64,000 nt of DNA. Source: a virus. Numbering within the stretch: the stretch's first letter is position 1; the number at the start of each line of letters is the position of its first letter. The position numbers and the translations under genes were made by a program. The notes under the pieces were generated by a model, which was given only the letters and a program-made list of their open reading frames with translations, ran no database searches and was not told where the DNA came from. The stretch lies in IMG/VR virus record IMGVR_UViG_3300010354_000066, positions 1 to 64,000 of that record; one strand, written 5' to 3'. Below, in pieces: positions 9,272 through 20,200 of this stretch.

Positions 9272-10507
9272 ATGGCTACACCTGGAGTAAAAACTTTAAT
9301 AAGAGATCGCTTCTATAGCGTCTCACGTCAGGACACACCAGTTGGTCCCAGAATCGTTGCGATTGCCAAGCGTAGTACCGCCAGTGGCACAGGTTCTGTA
9401 GCTGATCTTGATGTCGTTAGAGCCTCTAATGAGGCTGATGTTATCACTGCATTTGGCGATGGCTCAGATGCTCACCGCGCCTACCTAGAACTTATTTTAG
9501 CTGGTGCCGGCAGAGTGTATATTGTTCCGTTGCCAAGCGATACAACATGGACCCATAGTACCGGAACAGTAACAAGTAGCTCATATGGCGGCAGTGTTTT
9601 TGACGCTGCATTCATTGCAGCTGAAGCTGTTATTCCTGATGTTATTATTCCATGGGGAAGAGGCGCTCATCCAGATGAATGGGCAGCTACTCCAAGTTCT
9701 CCAGAATTTGGTTTCTATGCAGATAATAGTGCCACAGTAACTAGCAACTGGGCCTATAAGGTAGCAGCTAAGGTTAAGGACATTTCAGAGAATATTAACC
9801 CATGCGTCGCCGTTATGGGAATCAAGCCCTATACAGGAGCTTCAGAAACAATGACTCCTGGTCAGGTTAACTCACACTTAGCTGTTAGCTCATTGCCAGA
9901 TCGTGACGCCAGTGATCTTCTTAAGGAAGTTGGACCATATGTTACAATCGTAGCATCAGAGGTTAAGCCAGTTAATTATGTATCTGGCACAACAGAATTT
10001 GGATACTCAAATGGTGCAGCTAACTTAGCTGCAACTATGAGTCTAAATCCTTCTTATAGTTCAGTAGTTAATAAGCCTTTGTACAACATAGATTCTGTTC
10101 GCTACGCTCCAACAAGAACTCAGCAGGCAGCTTTAGGAACAAAGGGCGTTAACTCTGTAATTATAAACTTTAACAAGATTCCAGTATTTGGTGAAGGCCT
10201 AACATTCGCTTGGTCAACATCAGATTACACACGTCTCTCAACAAAGAGAATTGTTGACGACGCAACATCAGTTGTAAGACAAGCCTGCCAGAGATTTGTT
10301 GGTGAGCCATCAAACATTCAAACACGCAATGCAATGGAAACAGCAATAACATCTGGCTTGAGAGGAATGCAAATAGTAGGAGCCTTACTTGGTAGTGACT
10401 TTACAGTCTCTTACATACCAAACGAAAATAAGGCGATTGTAGACCTCATTTTAACACCTGCCTTCGAGCTCAAAGAAATCGAAGTCAGAGTAGCCATTAA
10501 TCTATAA
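9272..10507 (+). CDS. Major tail sheath protein
   Basis: This 411-residue protein builds the contractile sheath around the tube. The opening MATPGVKTLIRDRF, the segment TASGTGSVADLDVVRASNEAD, the DFxxxxxxxxG-type central domain with DVIIPWGRGAH, and the end (SGLRGMQIVGALLGSD, then LTPAFELKEIEVRVAINL) match phage sheath proteins, whose C-terminal strands interlock with neighbours. Codons are biased toward CGT/CGC and GCC compared with flanking genes, in keeping with high expression. It has its own likely promoter and strong ribosome site. It lacks the Ig-like N-terminus of the other sheath-like protein and is about 120 residues shorter, so it is probably the true repeated sheath subunit. Confidence 0.85.
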   Translation: MATPGVKTLIRDRFYSVSRQDTPVGPRIVAIAKRSTASGTGSVADLDVVRASNEADVITAFGDGSDAHRAYLELILAGAGRVYIVPLPSDTTWTHSTGTVTSSSYGGSVFDAAFIAAEAVIPDVIIPWGRGAHPDEWAATPSSPEFGFYADNSATVTSNWAYKVAAKVKDISENINPCVAVMGIKPYTGASETMTPGQVNSHLAVSSLPDRDASDLLKEVGPYVTIVASEVKPVNYVSGTTEFGYSNGAANLAATMSLNPSYSSVVNKPLYNIDSVRYAPTRTQQAALGTKGVNSVIINFNKIPVFGEGLTFAWSTSDYTRLSTKRIVDDATSVVRQACQRFVGEPSNIQTRNAMETAITSGLRGMQIVGALLGSDFTVSYIPNENKAIVDLILTPAFELKEIEVRVAINL

Positions 10508-10519
10508 TAATTACCGATT

Positions 10520-10525
10520 AGGAGG
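10520..10525 (+). promoter_or_regulatory. Perfect Shine-Dalgarno AGGAGG for tube 1
   Basis: AGGAGG 9 nt before the ATG at 10535, the strongest ribosome site seen in the window. It agrees with tube 1 being made in large amounts. Confidence 0.8.
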
Positions 10526-10534
10526 GTAACTTAA

Positions 10535-11197
10535 ATGGCAGCCGAAGAATACACATCAGTAAATAAATATCTCAACACCTATACTACATTCTCTGGAGCA
10601 GATATTGTAGCTACATTTGGTGGAGTTGAAATAGGTGCACTTTCTGGAATTACTTTCTCAGTAACAAGAGAAAAGGCACCCATCTACACAATGGGTTCAC
10701 CCAACCCTCGTTCTTTCTCAAGAGGAAAAAGAGGTATTGCTGGATCACTAATATTTACAGTTTTTGATCGTCCAGCACTATACAAGATGTTGGAACAGAA
10801 CTATACCAATGAAAGACCAATGGACTTCTATACAAGAACCAGTAACACACTTCCTGGTGATCCCGGTCACAAGAGAGGTATTGTAGATGTTAATGAGCAG
10901 AAGACTGGTGTAGTAAGAAAGGTTCCTTTCTACGCTGACCAAATTCCCCCATTCGATATTACAGTAACCTTTGCCAATGAGTATGGTCAAGCAGCAGTAA
11001 GATCAATCTATGGTGTAGAACTTCTTAATGAAGGTTCAGGTGCATCGATGGATGACATCGTTATCGAAGAAACAATGACATATGTAGCTCGTGAATTAGG
11101 GCCTATGTATACCATCAGAAACGATAGCATGGTTGATCCCACTAATCTTGTAGGAATAACACCAGAAGGTCTTAATACTACAATTATCAGACCCTGA
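10535..11197 (+). CDS. Major tail tube protein (tube 1)
   Basis: A 220-residue protein directly downstream of the sheath. Key segments are FSGADIVATFGGVEIG, then ITFSVTREKAPIYTMGSP, SFSRGKRGIAGSLIFTVFD, and the C-terminal PPFDITVTFANEYGQAA and MTYVARELG. This is the two-sheet barrel of phage tube proteins: an N-arm, a loop carrying RGxRGIAGxL and a closing strand. It has two close relatives next door (11270 and 12028). Of the three it has the strongest ribosome site and comes before a terminator, so it is the best candidate for the main tube subunit. The terminator at 11218 would make the other two less abundant. Confidence 0.75.
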   Translation: MAAEEYTSVNKYLNTYTTFSGADIVATFGGVEIGALSGITFSVTREKAPIYTMGSPNPRSFSRGKRGIAGSLIFTVFDRPALYKMLEQNYTNERPMDFYTRTSNTLPGDPGHKRGIVDVNEQKTGVVRKVPFYADQIPPFDITVTFANEYGQAAVRSIYGVELLNEGSGASMDDIVIEETMTYVARELGPMYTIRNDSMVDPTNLVGITPEGLNTTIIRP

Positions 11198-11217
11198 TAG
11201 TTTTATCACTCTCTAAC

Positions 11218-11252
11218 AAAGGTGCATGGATGTATATTCCGTGCACCTTTTT
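11218..11252 (+). terminator. Rho-independent terminator between tube 1 and tube 2
   Basis: A 12-bp stem (AAAGGTGCATGG at 11218-11229 with CCGTGCACCTTT at 11239-11250, one G-U pair) with a 9-nt loop and TT at its end; the stem itself supplies more T. It separates the abundant sheath/tube genes from the rest of the tail genes and so can set their ratio by read-through. Confidence 0.85.
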
Positions 11253-11269
11253 AGTTATAGGAGAATAAT

Positions 11270-12031
11270 ATGGTAGGTCCAAAAATATTCAGTTTAACTG
11301 AAAATAAAAAAATAGAAAATCAAAAAAATGATTTATTTGATCCAGATAAATTTTTATCAACAATGTCATTTTCTGGGGCTGACGCAGTCGCAACAATCAT
11401 TGTTCCAGTAATTGGCAAAGATGGAAACATAGATGGATCTGGAGATGTAATTACCTTAGGTGAATTGCAGACAATATCATACTCTATACATAGAGAAAAC
11501 TCGCCAATAAGAACTCTTGGACATGTAAACGTAAAAGGTTTCGTAAAAGGTGGAAGAACAATCGCCGGCAGCCTAATATTCACAGTGTTTAATGAATATG
11601 CGTTCTATAGAATAAAGCAGTTCAAAGAATATCTATCAAGAAAAAAGGGATTCTTTGCTCCTCTTGCAGATATGTTGCCACCCTTTGATATAGTCATTAC
11701 ATTTTTTAATGAGTATGGATTAGGTGCAAAAATGAAACTGTATGGAGTTACTATAGTAGATGAAGGTCAAACTCTATCTATTGATGACTTGATTACAGAG
11801 CAAACATATACATATATGGCAAGAGGAATACAGCCACTCATCAAGATGCCAGATGATGCTCTTGTTTCTAGGGATGATTCTTATACTGATGAAATGAAAG
11901 CCCGAGATCAAATAAGCACCAATGTGTTTGGCGATTTAATTATAGATGAATTAGCTCAGTTAAATGAGGCCGAATACTATAATCAAAAGTATAACAAGGT
12001 GACTAAGACTAAAGAAGTTAAGCCAATATGA
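11270..12031 (+). CDS. Tail tube paralogue 2
   Basis: A 253-residue protein with ATG behind TATAGGAGAA. It repeats the pattern of tube 1 step by step: FSGADAVATIIV, then ISYSIHRENSPIRTLG, GFVKGGRTIAGSLIFTVFN, LPPFDIVITFFNEYG, and TYTYMARGIQPL. It differs by a 20-residue N-terminal extension and a charged C-terminal tail of about 50 residues. A tail needs special rings at its ends, so this copy may be a tube initiator at the baseplate or a terminal ring. It overlaps the next gene by ATGA. The paralogy is clear by eye; the special role is inference. Confidence 0.65.
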   Translation: MVGPKIFSLTENKKIENQKNDLFDPDKFLSTMSFSGADAVATIIVPVIGKDGNIDGSGDVITLGELQTISYSIHRENSPIRTLGHVNVKGFVKGGRTIAGSLIFTVFNEYAFYRIKQFKEYLSRKKGFFAPLADMLPPFDIVITFFNEYGLGAKMKLYGVTIVDEGQTLSIDDLITEQTYTYMARGIQPLIKMPDDALVSRDDSYTDEMKARDQISTNVFGDLIIDELAQLNEAEYYNQKYNKVTKTKEVKPI

Positions 12032-12999
12032 CGATAAGAAATAATGATGGCATAAGAGAATTTGATCCACTCCACGAAAAACTAGATTTAGTATGGGGTG
12101 GTGGAGCAAAGAATGACCTAAGATTTACAAACTATTACGATTATTATTTTAGTGGCGAAGATATTCGTGTATATATTGATGGATTATTTGCTCCAGAATA
12201 TGAATTAGACATCGCAACATTTGGCTTTAATGTCAGACAGGAAAAACAGCCTTTATATGGATTTTGGTCATACAATTATGACGCCATGATGTATGGTTCA
12301 AGAATTATAAATGGAGAAATAACTATCTTCACAAGATATCCTAGAAGAATGACAGAACTTCTAGAAATTGCAGCACAAATGAGAGTAGCTGCTGCCAAAG
12401 ATAAAAATTCTCCAAATAAAATAGCATCAAACTTACGCTCTACATTTGAAAACGAAGAAGACGAAAGATTGATGGATAAATACTGGGCGCGTAGTCAACT
12501 AGATAGAGTCAGTCAGGACCCCTTTGCTAAGAATGTTCAAAATTCAAATAGAAACATCTTTAGCGCCCACCCACCATTTAATTTTGTTATAGTCTATGGA
12601 TTAGAAGAAATTGCCCTTACACCTACAAACGCATTTCAAAATCAGGATGAAAAAAGGACAGATCTAACAGATCAAATGATAATTTCAGATTATAATCAAA
12701 GAACCGTTAAATCAAGTAATTTAACAACTCCCATGAAAATTATTATTCAAGAAGTTAACCTAATGAATATGTCCATGGTTTATACCCCAGGTGGTCAGGC
12801 TTTAGCTGAAACATATCAGTTTATAGCAAGAGATCATTATTTCTCTGAAGTTCCTGATGACTTAATAAAGACAAGTACTACATTTGTAGCATCAAATACC
12901 CCTAATTCTGCAAGGCAGACTCAGTCGCAGGTTCCAGTTAGCTCAACAAGCAATTGGCAAGATTTTCAGCAGCAGAATGGTCAAAATTTAAGTTTCTAG
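12028..12999 (+). CDS. Tail tube paralogue 3 (divergent)
   Basis: A 323-residue protein overlapping tube 2 by 4 nt. It keeps the frame of the tube family in a diverged form: YYFSGEDIRVYIDG, then FGFNVRQEKQPLYGFWSY, MMYGSRIINGEITIFTRYP, PPFNFVIVYG and YQFIARDHYFSEV, each alignable by eye to tube 1. Two insertions (about residues 120-180 and 210-235) and a disordered Gln/Ser-rich C-terminus add length. Such enlarged tube-like proteins often sit where the tube meets the baseplate. It may be one of the ring-forming baseplate/tube initiators; this is inference. The gene ends just before a new promoter. Confidence 0.5.
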   Translation: MTIRNNDGIREFDPLHEKLDLVWGGGAKNDLRFTNYYDYYFSGEDIRVYIDGLFAPEYELDIATFGFNVRQEKQPLYGFWSYNYDAMMYGSRIINGEITIFTRYPRRMTELLEIAAQMRVAAAKDKNSPNKIASNLRSTFENEEDERLMDKYWARSQLDRVSQDPFAKNVQNSNRNIFSAHPPFNFVIVYGLEEIALTPTNAFQNQDEKRTDLTDQMIISDYNQRTVKSSNLTTPMKIIIQEVNLMNMSMVYTPGGQALAETYQFIARDHYFSEVPDDLIKTSTTFVASNTPNSARQTQSQVPVSSTSNWQDFQQQNGQNLSF

Positions 13000-13028
13000 T
13001 TGTATAGAAAAATGTAATGTGATATAAT
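13000..13028 (+). promoter_or_regulatory. Sigma70-type promoter for the chaperone genes
   Basis: TTGTAT (13000-13005), exactly 17 nt, then a perfect TATAAT (13023-13028), in the short gap between tube 3 and the first chaperone. AGGAGA follows before the ATG at 13058. A separate promoter would make chaperones independent of the abundant tube transcript. Confidence 0.65.
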
Positions 13029-13057
13029 AATTTAGTTCTGACAAAGGAGAACATGTT

Positions 13058-13600
13058 ATGGATAATAAAAGAAAAGTTGTAGTTTCTAATATAGACATTG
13101 AATCGAATGAAGATTCTAAAACAGCAACAATTGACCTATCTTTTGAGGACGTTAGTGACTTGAATGACGATATCTCTTTCGTTGAAGAGTCAATGGATTC
13201 TGACGATGAAGCAGATTATAAAGACATTGAAGACGTTCCCGATGATGAAGAAATCTGGGAAAATGGACCAAAGGCTGGCCTGGTCAAAGACTGGAAAAAG
13301 CAATATGGCGACATATATGTAACCTCTATTACATATGATAAGCATGTTGTATGGAGAGTATTAAATAGAGCAGAGTATAAGCAAATTGTCAAAAAGATGG
13401 AACAGTTAGTTCAGGCTGGACAGCTTTCAACTGCTGAGGCAAATCTCTGGAATGAAGAGACAATTGCAGAGCTATGCATGTTGTATCCAAAATTTGATAA
13501 GAATAACTCCACTGGATTTATGGCAGGATTGCCATCGCTAATCGCCCAAGAGGTTTTAGAGGCTTCTGGATTCGTGGCTTTAGAGGTAAGACAGTTATAA
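13058..13600 (+). CDS. Tail assembly chaperone A
   Basis: A 180-residue protein. Residues 1-70 are highly acidic (many Asp, Glu and Ser), probably disordered. Residues 80-175 contain QYGDIYVTSITYDKHVVWRV, then AEYKQIVKKMEQL, ETIAELCMLYP and SLIAQEVLEASGF. The last three line up with chaperone B encoded next, so the two are homologous. Tail-assembly chaperones coat the tape measure protein until the tube has formed, and their genes usually stand just before the tape measure gene, as here. The usual overlapping -1 frameshift pair is replaced by two separate genes. Confidence 0.6.
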   Translation: MDNKRKVVVSNIDIESNEDSKTATIDLSFEDVSDLNDDISFVEESMDSDDEADYKDIEDVPDDEEIWENGPKAGLVKDWKKQYGDIYVTSITYDKHVVWRVLNRAEYKQIVKKMEQLVQAGQLSTAEANLWNEETIAELCMLYPKFDKNNSTGFMAGLPSLIAQEVLEASGFVALEVRQL

Positions 13601-13603
13601 GAA

Positions 13604-14233
13604 ATGATAGATTCAGATTTAGTTTTTGCTTTAAAAAACAAATATGGAAATATCTATAGCGTTGATATCAAAGGGCAGACTCTTATATTTAGAGAGTTGA
13701 CATTTAAAGAATATAATAAAATTCTTTATTTGCAAGAATTAGAAGATTTTTCATCAGCTGATATGGAAGATCTAATATTATCTTTTGCCATAATATACCC
13801 AGAGCAATTTGATACAATGAGAATTCCTCCAGGAGCAGTATCTTCTTTAGCTCAAGAGATATTAGATATATCTGGATTCTTTAGCGTAAAAGTAGCGAAA
13901 GCTACTTTAGAATCAAAAAGATTTGAAGCAACAGAAGTTAAAAATTTAATGAAAGCCTTTGTTCTCGCTACTATAAGTACGTATACTCCTGAAAATTTAG
14001 ATGAAATGACATTTTCTGAATTAGCTGAAAAAGTTGCACTAGCAGAAAAAATCATAGAAATTAAACAAGGAATAAATGGTATAGAGCCAACAAATCTTAC
14101 TTTGCAATTAATAGATCCTGAAGAAGAAGAAGAAAAAGAGAAGATTAGAGCAGCTCGCCACAATATGTCCATTAAAGATGGAGAAGCAAAATATGAAGAC
14201 CCCATTGCTCGTAAGTTGTGGGGTGTAGGTTAG
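13604..14233 (+). CDS. Tail assembly chaperone B (paralogue of A)
   Basis: A 209-residue protein. LKNKYGNIYSVDIKGQTLIFRE, then KEYNKILYLQELE, DLILSFAIIYPEQF and SSLAQEILDISGFFSV correspond step by step to chaperone A. It lacks the acidic N-terminus of A and instead ends with a helical segment, a run of Glu/Lys and a short basic tail (HNMSIKDGEAKYEDPIARKLWG). The gene lies 4 nt after A and 13 nt before the giant gene at 14247. Assignment as chaperone rests on position before the likely tape measure gene and the shared pattern. Confidence 0.55.
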   Translation: MIDSDLVFALKNKYGNIYSVDIKGQTLIFRELTFKEYNKILYLQELEDFSSADMEDLILSFAIIYPEQFDTMRIPPGAVSSLAQEILDISGFFSVKVAKATLESKRFEATEVKNLMKAFVLATISTYTPENLDEMTFSELAEKVALAEKIIEIKQGINGIEPTNLTLQLIDPEEEEEKEKIRAARHNMSIKDGEAKYEDPIARKLWGVG

Positions 14234-14246
14234 ATAGGACAAAACC

Positions 14247-17200
14247 TTGATAAGAGATCCTGGCCCAATTAAAAATTTAGGCTACAGTGTAACCTCAAGG
14301 GATATTCCTAATACTCAGGATGAAGAGCGTGGAGACGCTCCCAATTCTACATTTGTCAGTAGAGCTTTAAATAACCACCCAGTCCTGAGATTCCTGGGAA
14401 CCGCTGCTGCCACAATGGGTAGCATGTTTGTGCTCAGTAAAGTCACCAAACAGGGTGGCTTAAGACTTGCAAAGACTTTACAAGACCAGGCATCAGTAAA
14501 ACCTGATGGACTTTCTTCAAGAGCTCTTCGTAGCTTAACCGAATTCCGAAGAGAGTTAGATGCACTAGAAGGTGTATCAAGAAGTATTGATGGCGTTGAT
14601 CCAAATCAGTTGGATCCGTATAGTCAACTTGTTTTTGAACGTGGCGGAAAATTAACAACCGGAACAATAAAAAACAATCAGTATTTTACAAAAAATGAAT
14701 TAGCTCAGGCAGGTAAAGGTACAGAATATGAACCAGCTGCGATATGGTCTGCAAGAGATTCATTTCAAGCTAGAATGGTTAAATCTGCCAGGAGACTTCC
14801 TTATGAATTGCCAGCGCTTTACGTTGGACAGAAAGCATTAGTAGATCCAATATTTGGTGGTCGTGAAGATAAAGCTAAAGTTAATTGGTATAATCCAGTA
14901 GACGTAGTTACAGACTTTGTTAAAGAATCAAGCACCGCCCTAGTAACAATGATGCTTCCATTTGAGGCAGCTGGTGCAGCTGCTGGTAATGCTCGTCACT
15001 CCATAATGACATTTAGACAGTCAATGGGTGATGTTACCAGGTCAATGGGTGTAAACACATTTAAGACACGAGCAGCACAAAAGTTTGTAGATTTAAGCGA
15101 TGTTCTATCTGAAGTAGGACATGATCTCAGTAAAATAACCAATCAAGCCTTAAAAGTATCAGCGCAAACTTCTGGTGGCATACAAGCAGCTACAAAACAA
15201 TATTATGCAGATAGGCCAAACTTACCTGCTATATTATCAGCAGTAAGAAATACTAGAGCCAGAGAATCTTGGGCAGCTTCGTCTGGACAAAATACCTTAA
15301 AGAGAGCAGCAACTTTTGGTAGAAGATTAGCATTTGGTGATGGAGCAGATGGAAGTTTTGGATATATAGATCTGCTTCCCGGACTAAGGGGCCTGGGATC
15401 TTCTGTTCGTCAGGGTATAAATGAATTTAGAAAAGTCGGTGCAGGCTATGATGTAATTAATAGATCTGTTGAATTTGATGCCATGGTTCGTTCTGGTACA
15501 TCCAGGGGAATAATATCAGATGCCAGTGATTTAACTTCAGTTATCAAAAGAATTCAATCTGGATATGGAAATAGAATGTCCAGATTGGCACAAAAGATAG
15601 AGTCCACTGGTGGTGGTGGAGTAGGATCTGGATCTTTTTATACTTCTGAATTTTTTAGAGGGCAAGAACAATCTGCCTACAAAGAAGTATTGCAAAGAGC
15701 AATATTAAAAAATGCAGGAAGAACAAATGATGAAGCTTTTGAAAAGCTAACCAATAATTTTGTTAATCAGATTCACGTTGAAAGAGGCGTAACTGAAGTC
15801 AGTAGAAAAATTACTATTGGAAAAACAAAAATATTGAAAGAAGGCGATGAAGCTTTTGAAGAAATATTAACAAGATTCTCTGGTACTGCAAACACAAATA
15901 TTCCAGGAGGATTCTTAACTACTGATGCCCTAAGATCATCCATTGATGACGCTACGAGAGTTTTTGAAGGTAGAGAATTTCAAGCCCAATTGAGAAGAAG
16001 GGCCGAAAAAGCTTGGTCAGCTGTGTCAGATCAGGGTTTTCCCGCAGTTGCATCAAAGATACTAAAAACTAAAAAAGCATCTTTTGAAGATTTTAGCGAT
16101 TTAAATAATTTAACCAGCGCTAAAAGAGACTTCTTAATAAAAAGATCAGCTCAAAGAATGGGTGTTCAGCTAAAACATTCTGATGGTAGAGACGTTTCAG
16201 AGGCAGTTTTATCAAATCGATTAGCCGGTCTAGGAATAGATACCTCCAACTTACTTCAGATGAGGTCATTTCTAGTTAGAGAAAAACAAATAAGCTCAGG
16301 CATATTTGCTGGAGGGTATAACATCCTAGGCCTTAGGCCAATGACATTGGACGAAGGATTTGAAAAAGGAATATTCTCCAATTTAACAGATGATAGCCAA
16401 AATATAATTAGAGACATTGGAAAAAGAGTAGCACTTCAAGATCCAACAACAACTTCCGCTAGCGTTTCAGTACTAAGGGATACCTATGTCACTAGGTCCG
16501 GAAATGTATTGGACTTTTCTGGAATAAGACAATCTATAAGTAATGTAGGAAACTTCTTTGCAAGAGATTTAAAAATTCCTATTCTTAACTTTAACCCAGC
16601 GCAAATGTTGGGCAAAGGTTCTTTTGATGAAATGTCTGGTCGAGCACCATTTCAAATTGTTCAAGGAAAAATAACTCAACCATTCTTAAGCGAAGCTGAT
16701 CAAGCATCTGATTTCTATCTATTTTTTAGCGGAGGAAGAACAAAAGGACAAGTTATGGCCTTCAATAGAGAGGCTATGACCGGAGGATATCAAGCACGAC
16801 AACTAGAGGGTTTTTATAGACCATTAAAAAGAGGCAGCCTAGGAATACTTTCAAGACAAGCTAGAAACGCAGCCTCAGAAAAGAATGCAAAGTCTTTAAA
16901 TGAGTTAAATGCTCTTAAATTAGATGAAAATGGCAATCCCATAAATAGATCTAAGTTATTTAAGGCTTTAAGAATTTCTCCACAAAAAGAATTACAGTTT
17001 AGAGAAAAGTTTGATATTGACTTTGAGCAGCCAAATTCTTTACCCGGCTTACTAAAAAGATTTGCCCAAAGAAAAACAGACGTAGATAATCCAGCCTTTT
17101 TTGCAAGAATATTAAAAGGTGAAACCGTAAATGTAAAAGGAAAAAATTATAAATTAGATGTTGGAGCTGAGGCAAGCAGCGCTGTAAGAATAGTTGATGA

Positions 17201-20200
17201 TTCTGGCGCAGAAATGATTTCTGAAGGAGAATTCCTAAGAGCTTTTGAAAGATTTAGAAAATCTACTTTTGGCACAGCTATGCCAAGGAAAGCAATGAAA
17301 TCAATAGAAGATCGTGGAGTTGGGACATTTTATGGTCAAAGAACTTCAGATTTAAATAACGCTCAAGATACCATAGCATTTGCTCAAAGAATACTAGCCA
17401 GAGCTACAGACGACGCTGCACAATTAAGAAGCAGGGGTTTCGACACTGATACCTTCTATATGATGGGTAGTAGAATTAGGAAACTATTAGAAGAAGCAGA
17501 TTTAATGTCTGGTTCACACATCGCTGCTAAAAGTCCAACAATTCTAACAAGAGAAGATCAGTTAAAAGATGAAATATTTAGATACTTAATACAAAGAGAC
17601 GAGCTGCTTGCGCAAGGAGCAGCAGGTGCAACAGGTAGATCTTACGGAAATGCATTTATACAAATTAACCAAGCAATATCGGAAATGTCTGGACAATTAC
17701 CTGCTGGTCAATTGGCAGAAGCACAAGCTGCAGCCTTTTCTACATTACTAAACCTAAGTTCGTTCAGAGCCAATAGAAGCAACCTTAGTAACTTGGCAGT
17801 ACAAAGAGGCTCTGTAAGAGAAGCTGCCTCAATAATAAAAGGGAATGCAGAAAAGGGTATATCTGGTGTCGAAAAACTTTTAGATCCATATGTTAGAGGA
17901 ACAACAGCCAGAATAGGTGAGATTGGAAAGTCCGGTTTATTTAAACAGTTAGTATACCCAAAGCTTAGTACAGCGCCATACTCAATGTCTGATTTCGCTT
18001 CAGACGCCCTAGGATCTACAAGGGGACCTGGCGCAGATGTTTTACTAACACCTACATTTGGTACTGTTTTTGGTAGAGACCCCTTTGCAGCAATAAAGAG
18101 TGTTTTAGGCATAAATACATTTAATAATACACAAGGCTATTCGAGTGCATCAGCAGCCTTTTCTCATGGAGTTGAAAGATTAAATAAATATTTTGGTACA
18201 CTTGGACTGCAGCTTGATGTAAATAAATACTCATCTCCATTAAGTCTATTTGCTTCTGGCATGGTTGGAAAAAGAGTTCTTCCAATATACGCCGCCGGAA
18301 CAGGAATAATGACAGTAGATAGAACTATTGGCGGAATGGTTAATGAAAAAGATGAAAGGGGAGAAAGAGTATACTCTCCATTCTTTATCGGTGGTGCAGC
18401 TAAAGTAGCCGGAAATCTACATGCACTTGGGGCTGGAATAACTCCTGGTGGAATGAATTTTCAAGAGAAAAAAGAACAATTATTTGAAGGTGAAGTAGCT
18501 ATTCGCCAAGGACGTTTCTGGCCATTGGGTAATACGCCATTTATGGGCGGAAAGATTATGTATTATCGTCCGAGCATCTATAGAAAGATAGAAGCTGGGG
18601 CAATGTTTACCTCAGATACATATGGAAGCCCAATAGAAAAAGCTTTATTTTATACTGACATATCTCCACTTAGACCATTTGATCCTTATAGATTTGAAAG
18701 AAAACACTTTGTCGATAGACCATACCCTGTAACTGGAGAATACTTTAGTGGTCCATTTGGACCTCTAGTCCCGGCCCTAAATGCAACAGTTGGAAGAATT
18801 CTAAAACCAGAAACCCTAATGCACGAAAGAGAGTTAGCAGCCGGATTAGCTAATTATGCTCCAGCTGGCCAGTCCGGAGCATATAATGCAGCAGCCTATA
18901 TATCTGGTGGAATGACTCAGGGATCAGTTCCAGGAGGACCACTTGGATCAGGAATGCCAATCCCAGTCGGAGGAGTATCATCTGGTGGAGCTGGCGGAAT
19001 GCAAGCATCTACAAATGCAATGTTAGCAGGACGAGCTGGGGCCTTAAATACGGCTCAAGCAGATACAAGAAATACAATATCAAGTATTAATAACCAATAT
19101 TTGCAGATGGCCTATGGTCCAAGCAAGGTATCTGGCGTAATGCCACAAAGAATAATACCAGCAGGAGCTCCTCTAAGTGTTGGAAATGTTCAGGTTCAGT
19201 CACAGGAGCTAGGCTATAGAACTCAAGAAATGCTAGGTATTTATGGTTTCGGAATAGGTACTTTGCGTGAAAATTTTGGATATGGACAATCAGACTTTGC
19301 TCCACAAAGATCTGTTTTGCAGGCAGCATCTAAAGCTTATGGTACAAGTCGTCAATTTTGGGATCTTAATCTTGGTGGATTGGGAGATATCCCACTTATG
19401 TCTGGTTCTCAAGTAGGGTCTTTAGAATTTTCTGAAGTAACAAGAAGATTCATACCGAAAGAAAGAACAGACGTTAATTACATTAATCCAATAAGAAATC
19501 TTATGGGACAACAATATCCATTCTTGCCAGGACCTGAGTATTTTACAGACTTTACGACCGGTGACCCATTTGCCAAAGTTCAAGAAGGCGAACTAAGACT
19601 ACCCGGAGTTGCGTACGAAAGATTAAATAGACTTAGGTCTGATGAAACTGGTAGATACGGGCTATTGGATCAATATAAAATATTAGGAGATGTTGCTCCT
19701 TACTCTAGGCAGTATAGAGCTTTAGATAAAAAAATTGACACGATGGTTAATGATCCTGCTGATCGTATATATGTTCAAGATCTTAGGGAAAGAACATTGG
19801 CAGCACAGCAGAAACGTCAATTTACAGATTATAAATATAGATATCAATCAGCCCAAGAGGCAGGGTCTCATCCACTGCCGTATGCGCTTGGAAGAGCAGC
19901 CGAATATATAGCTCACAGAGATACCTTTATAAATAGAAAATTTTTAAACAAAACTACTGCTGTTGAGGATTGGGAAAGAAACAATGTTTATGGGGCAACT
20001 TTCCCAGAATGGCAAAGGCCAGTAGAAAGCTTCATAGAACCAATGATCAACAAAGCTGCAAATAGAAATCCATTAGCAGCAGCCTCTGCTTTAGCAGTTA
20101 CGGGAACATTTTTTGGCAAAACTGCAAAAGGAAAGCTAATCTCATCCGCAGTAGGAGCAATTACAGGTTTAGTTGTTTCTTCTTTTAATCAAGCTAAAGA

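Noticed and set aside
17708-18112. 134-residue reverse-strand open frame
   Set aside because: Lies inside the first giant gene, with no ribosome site or recognisable protein pattern.
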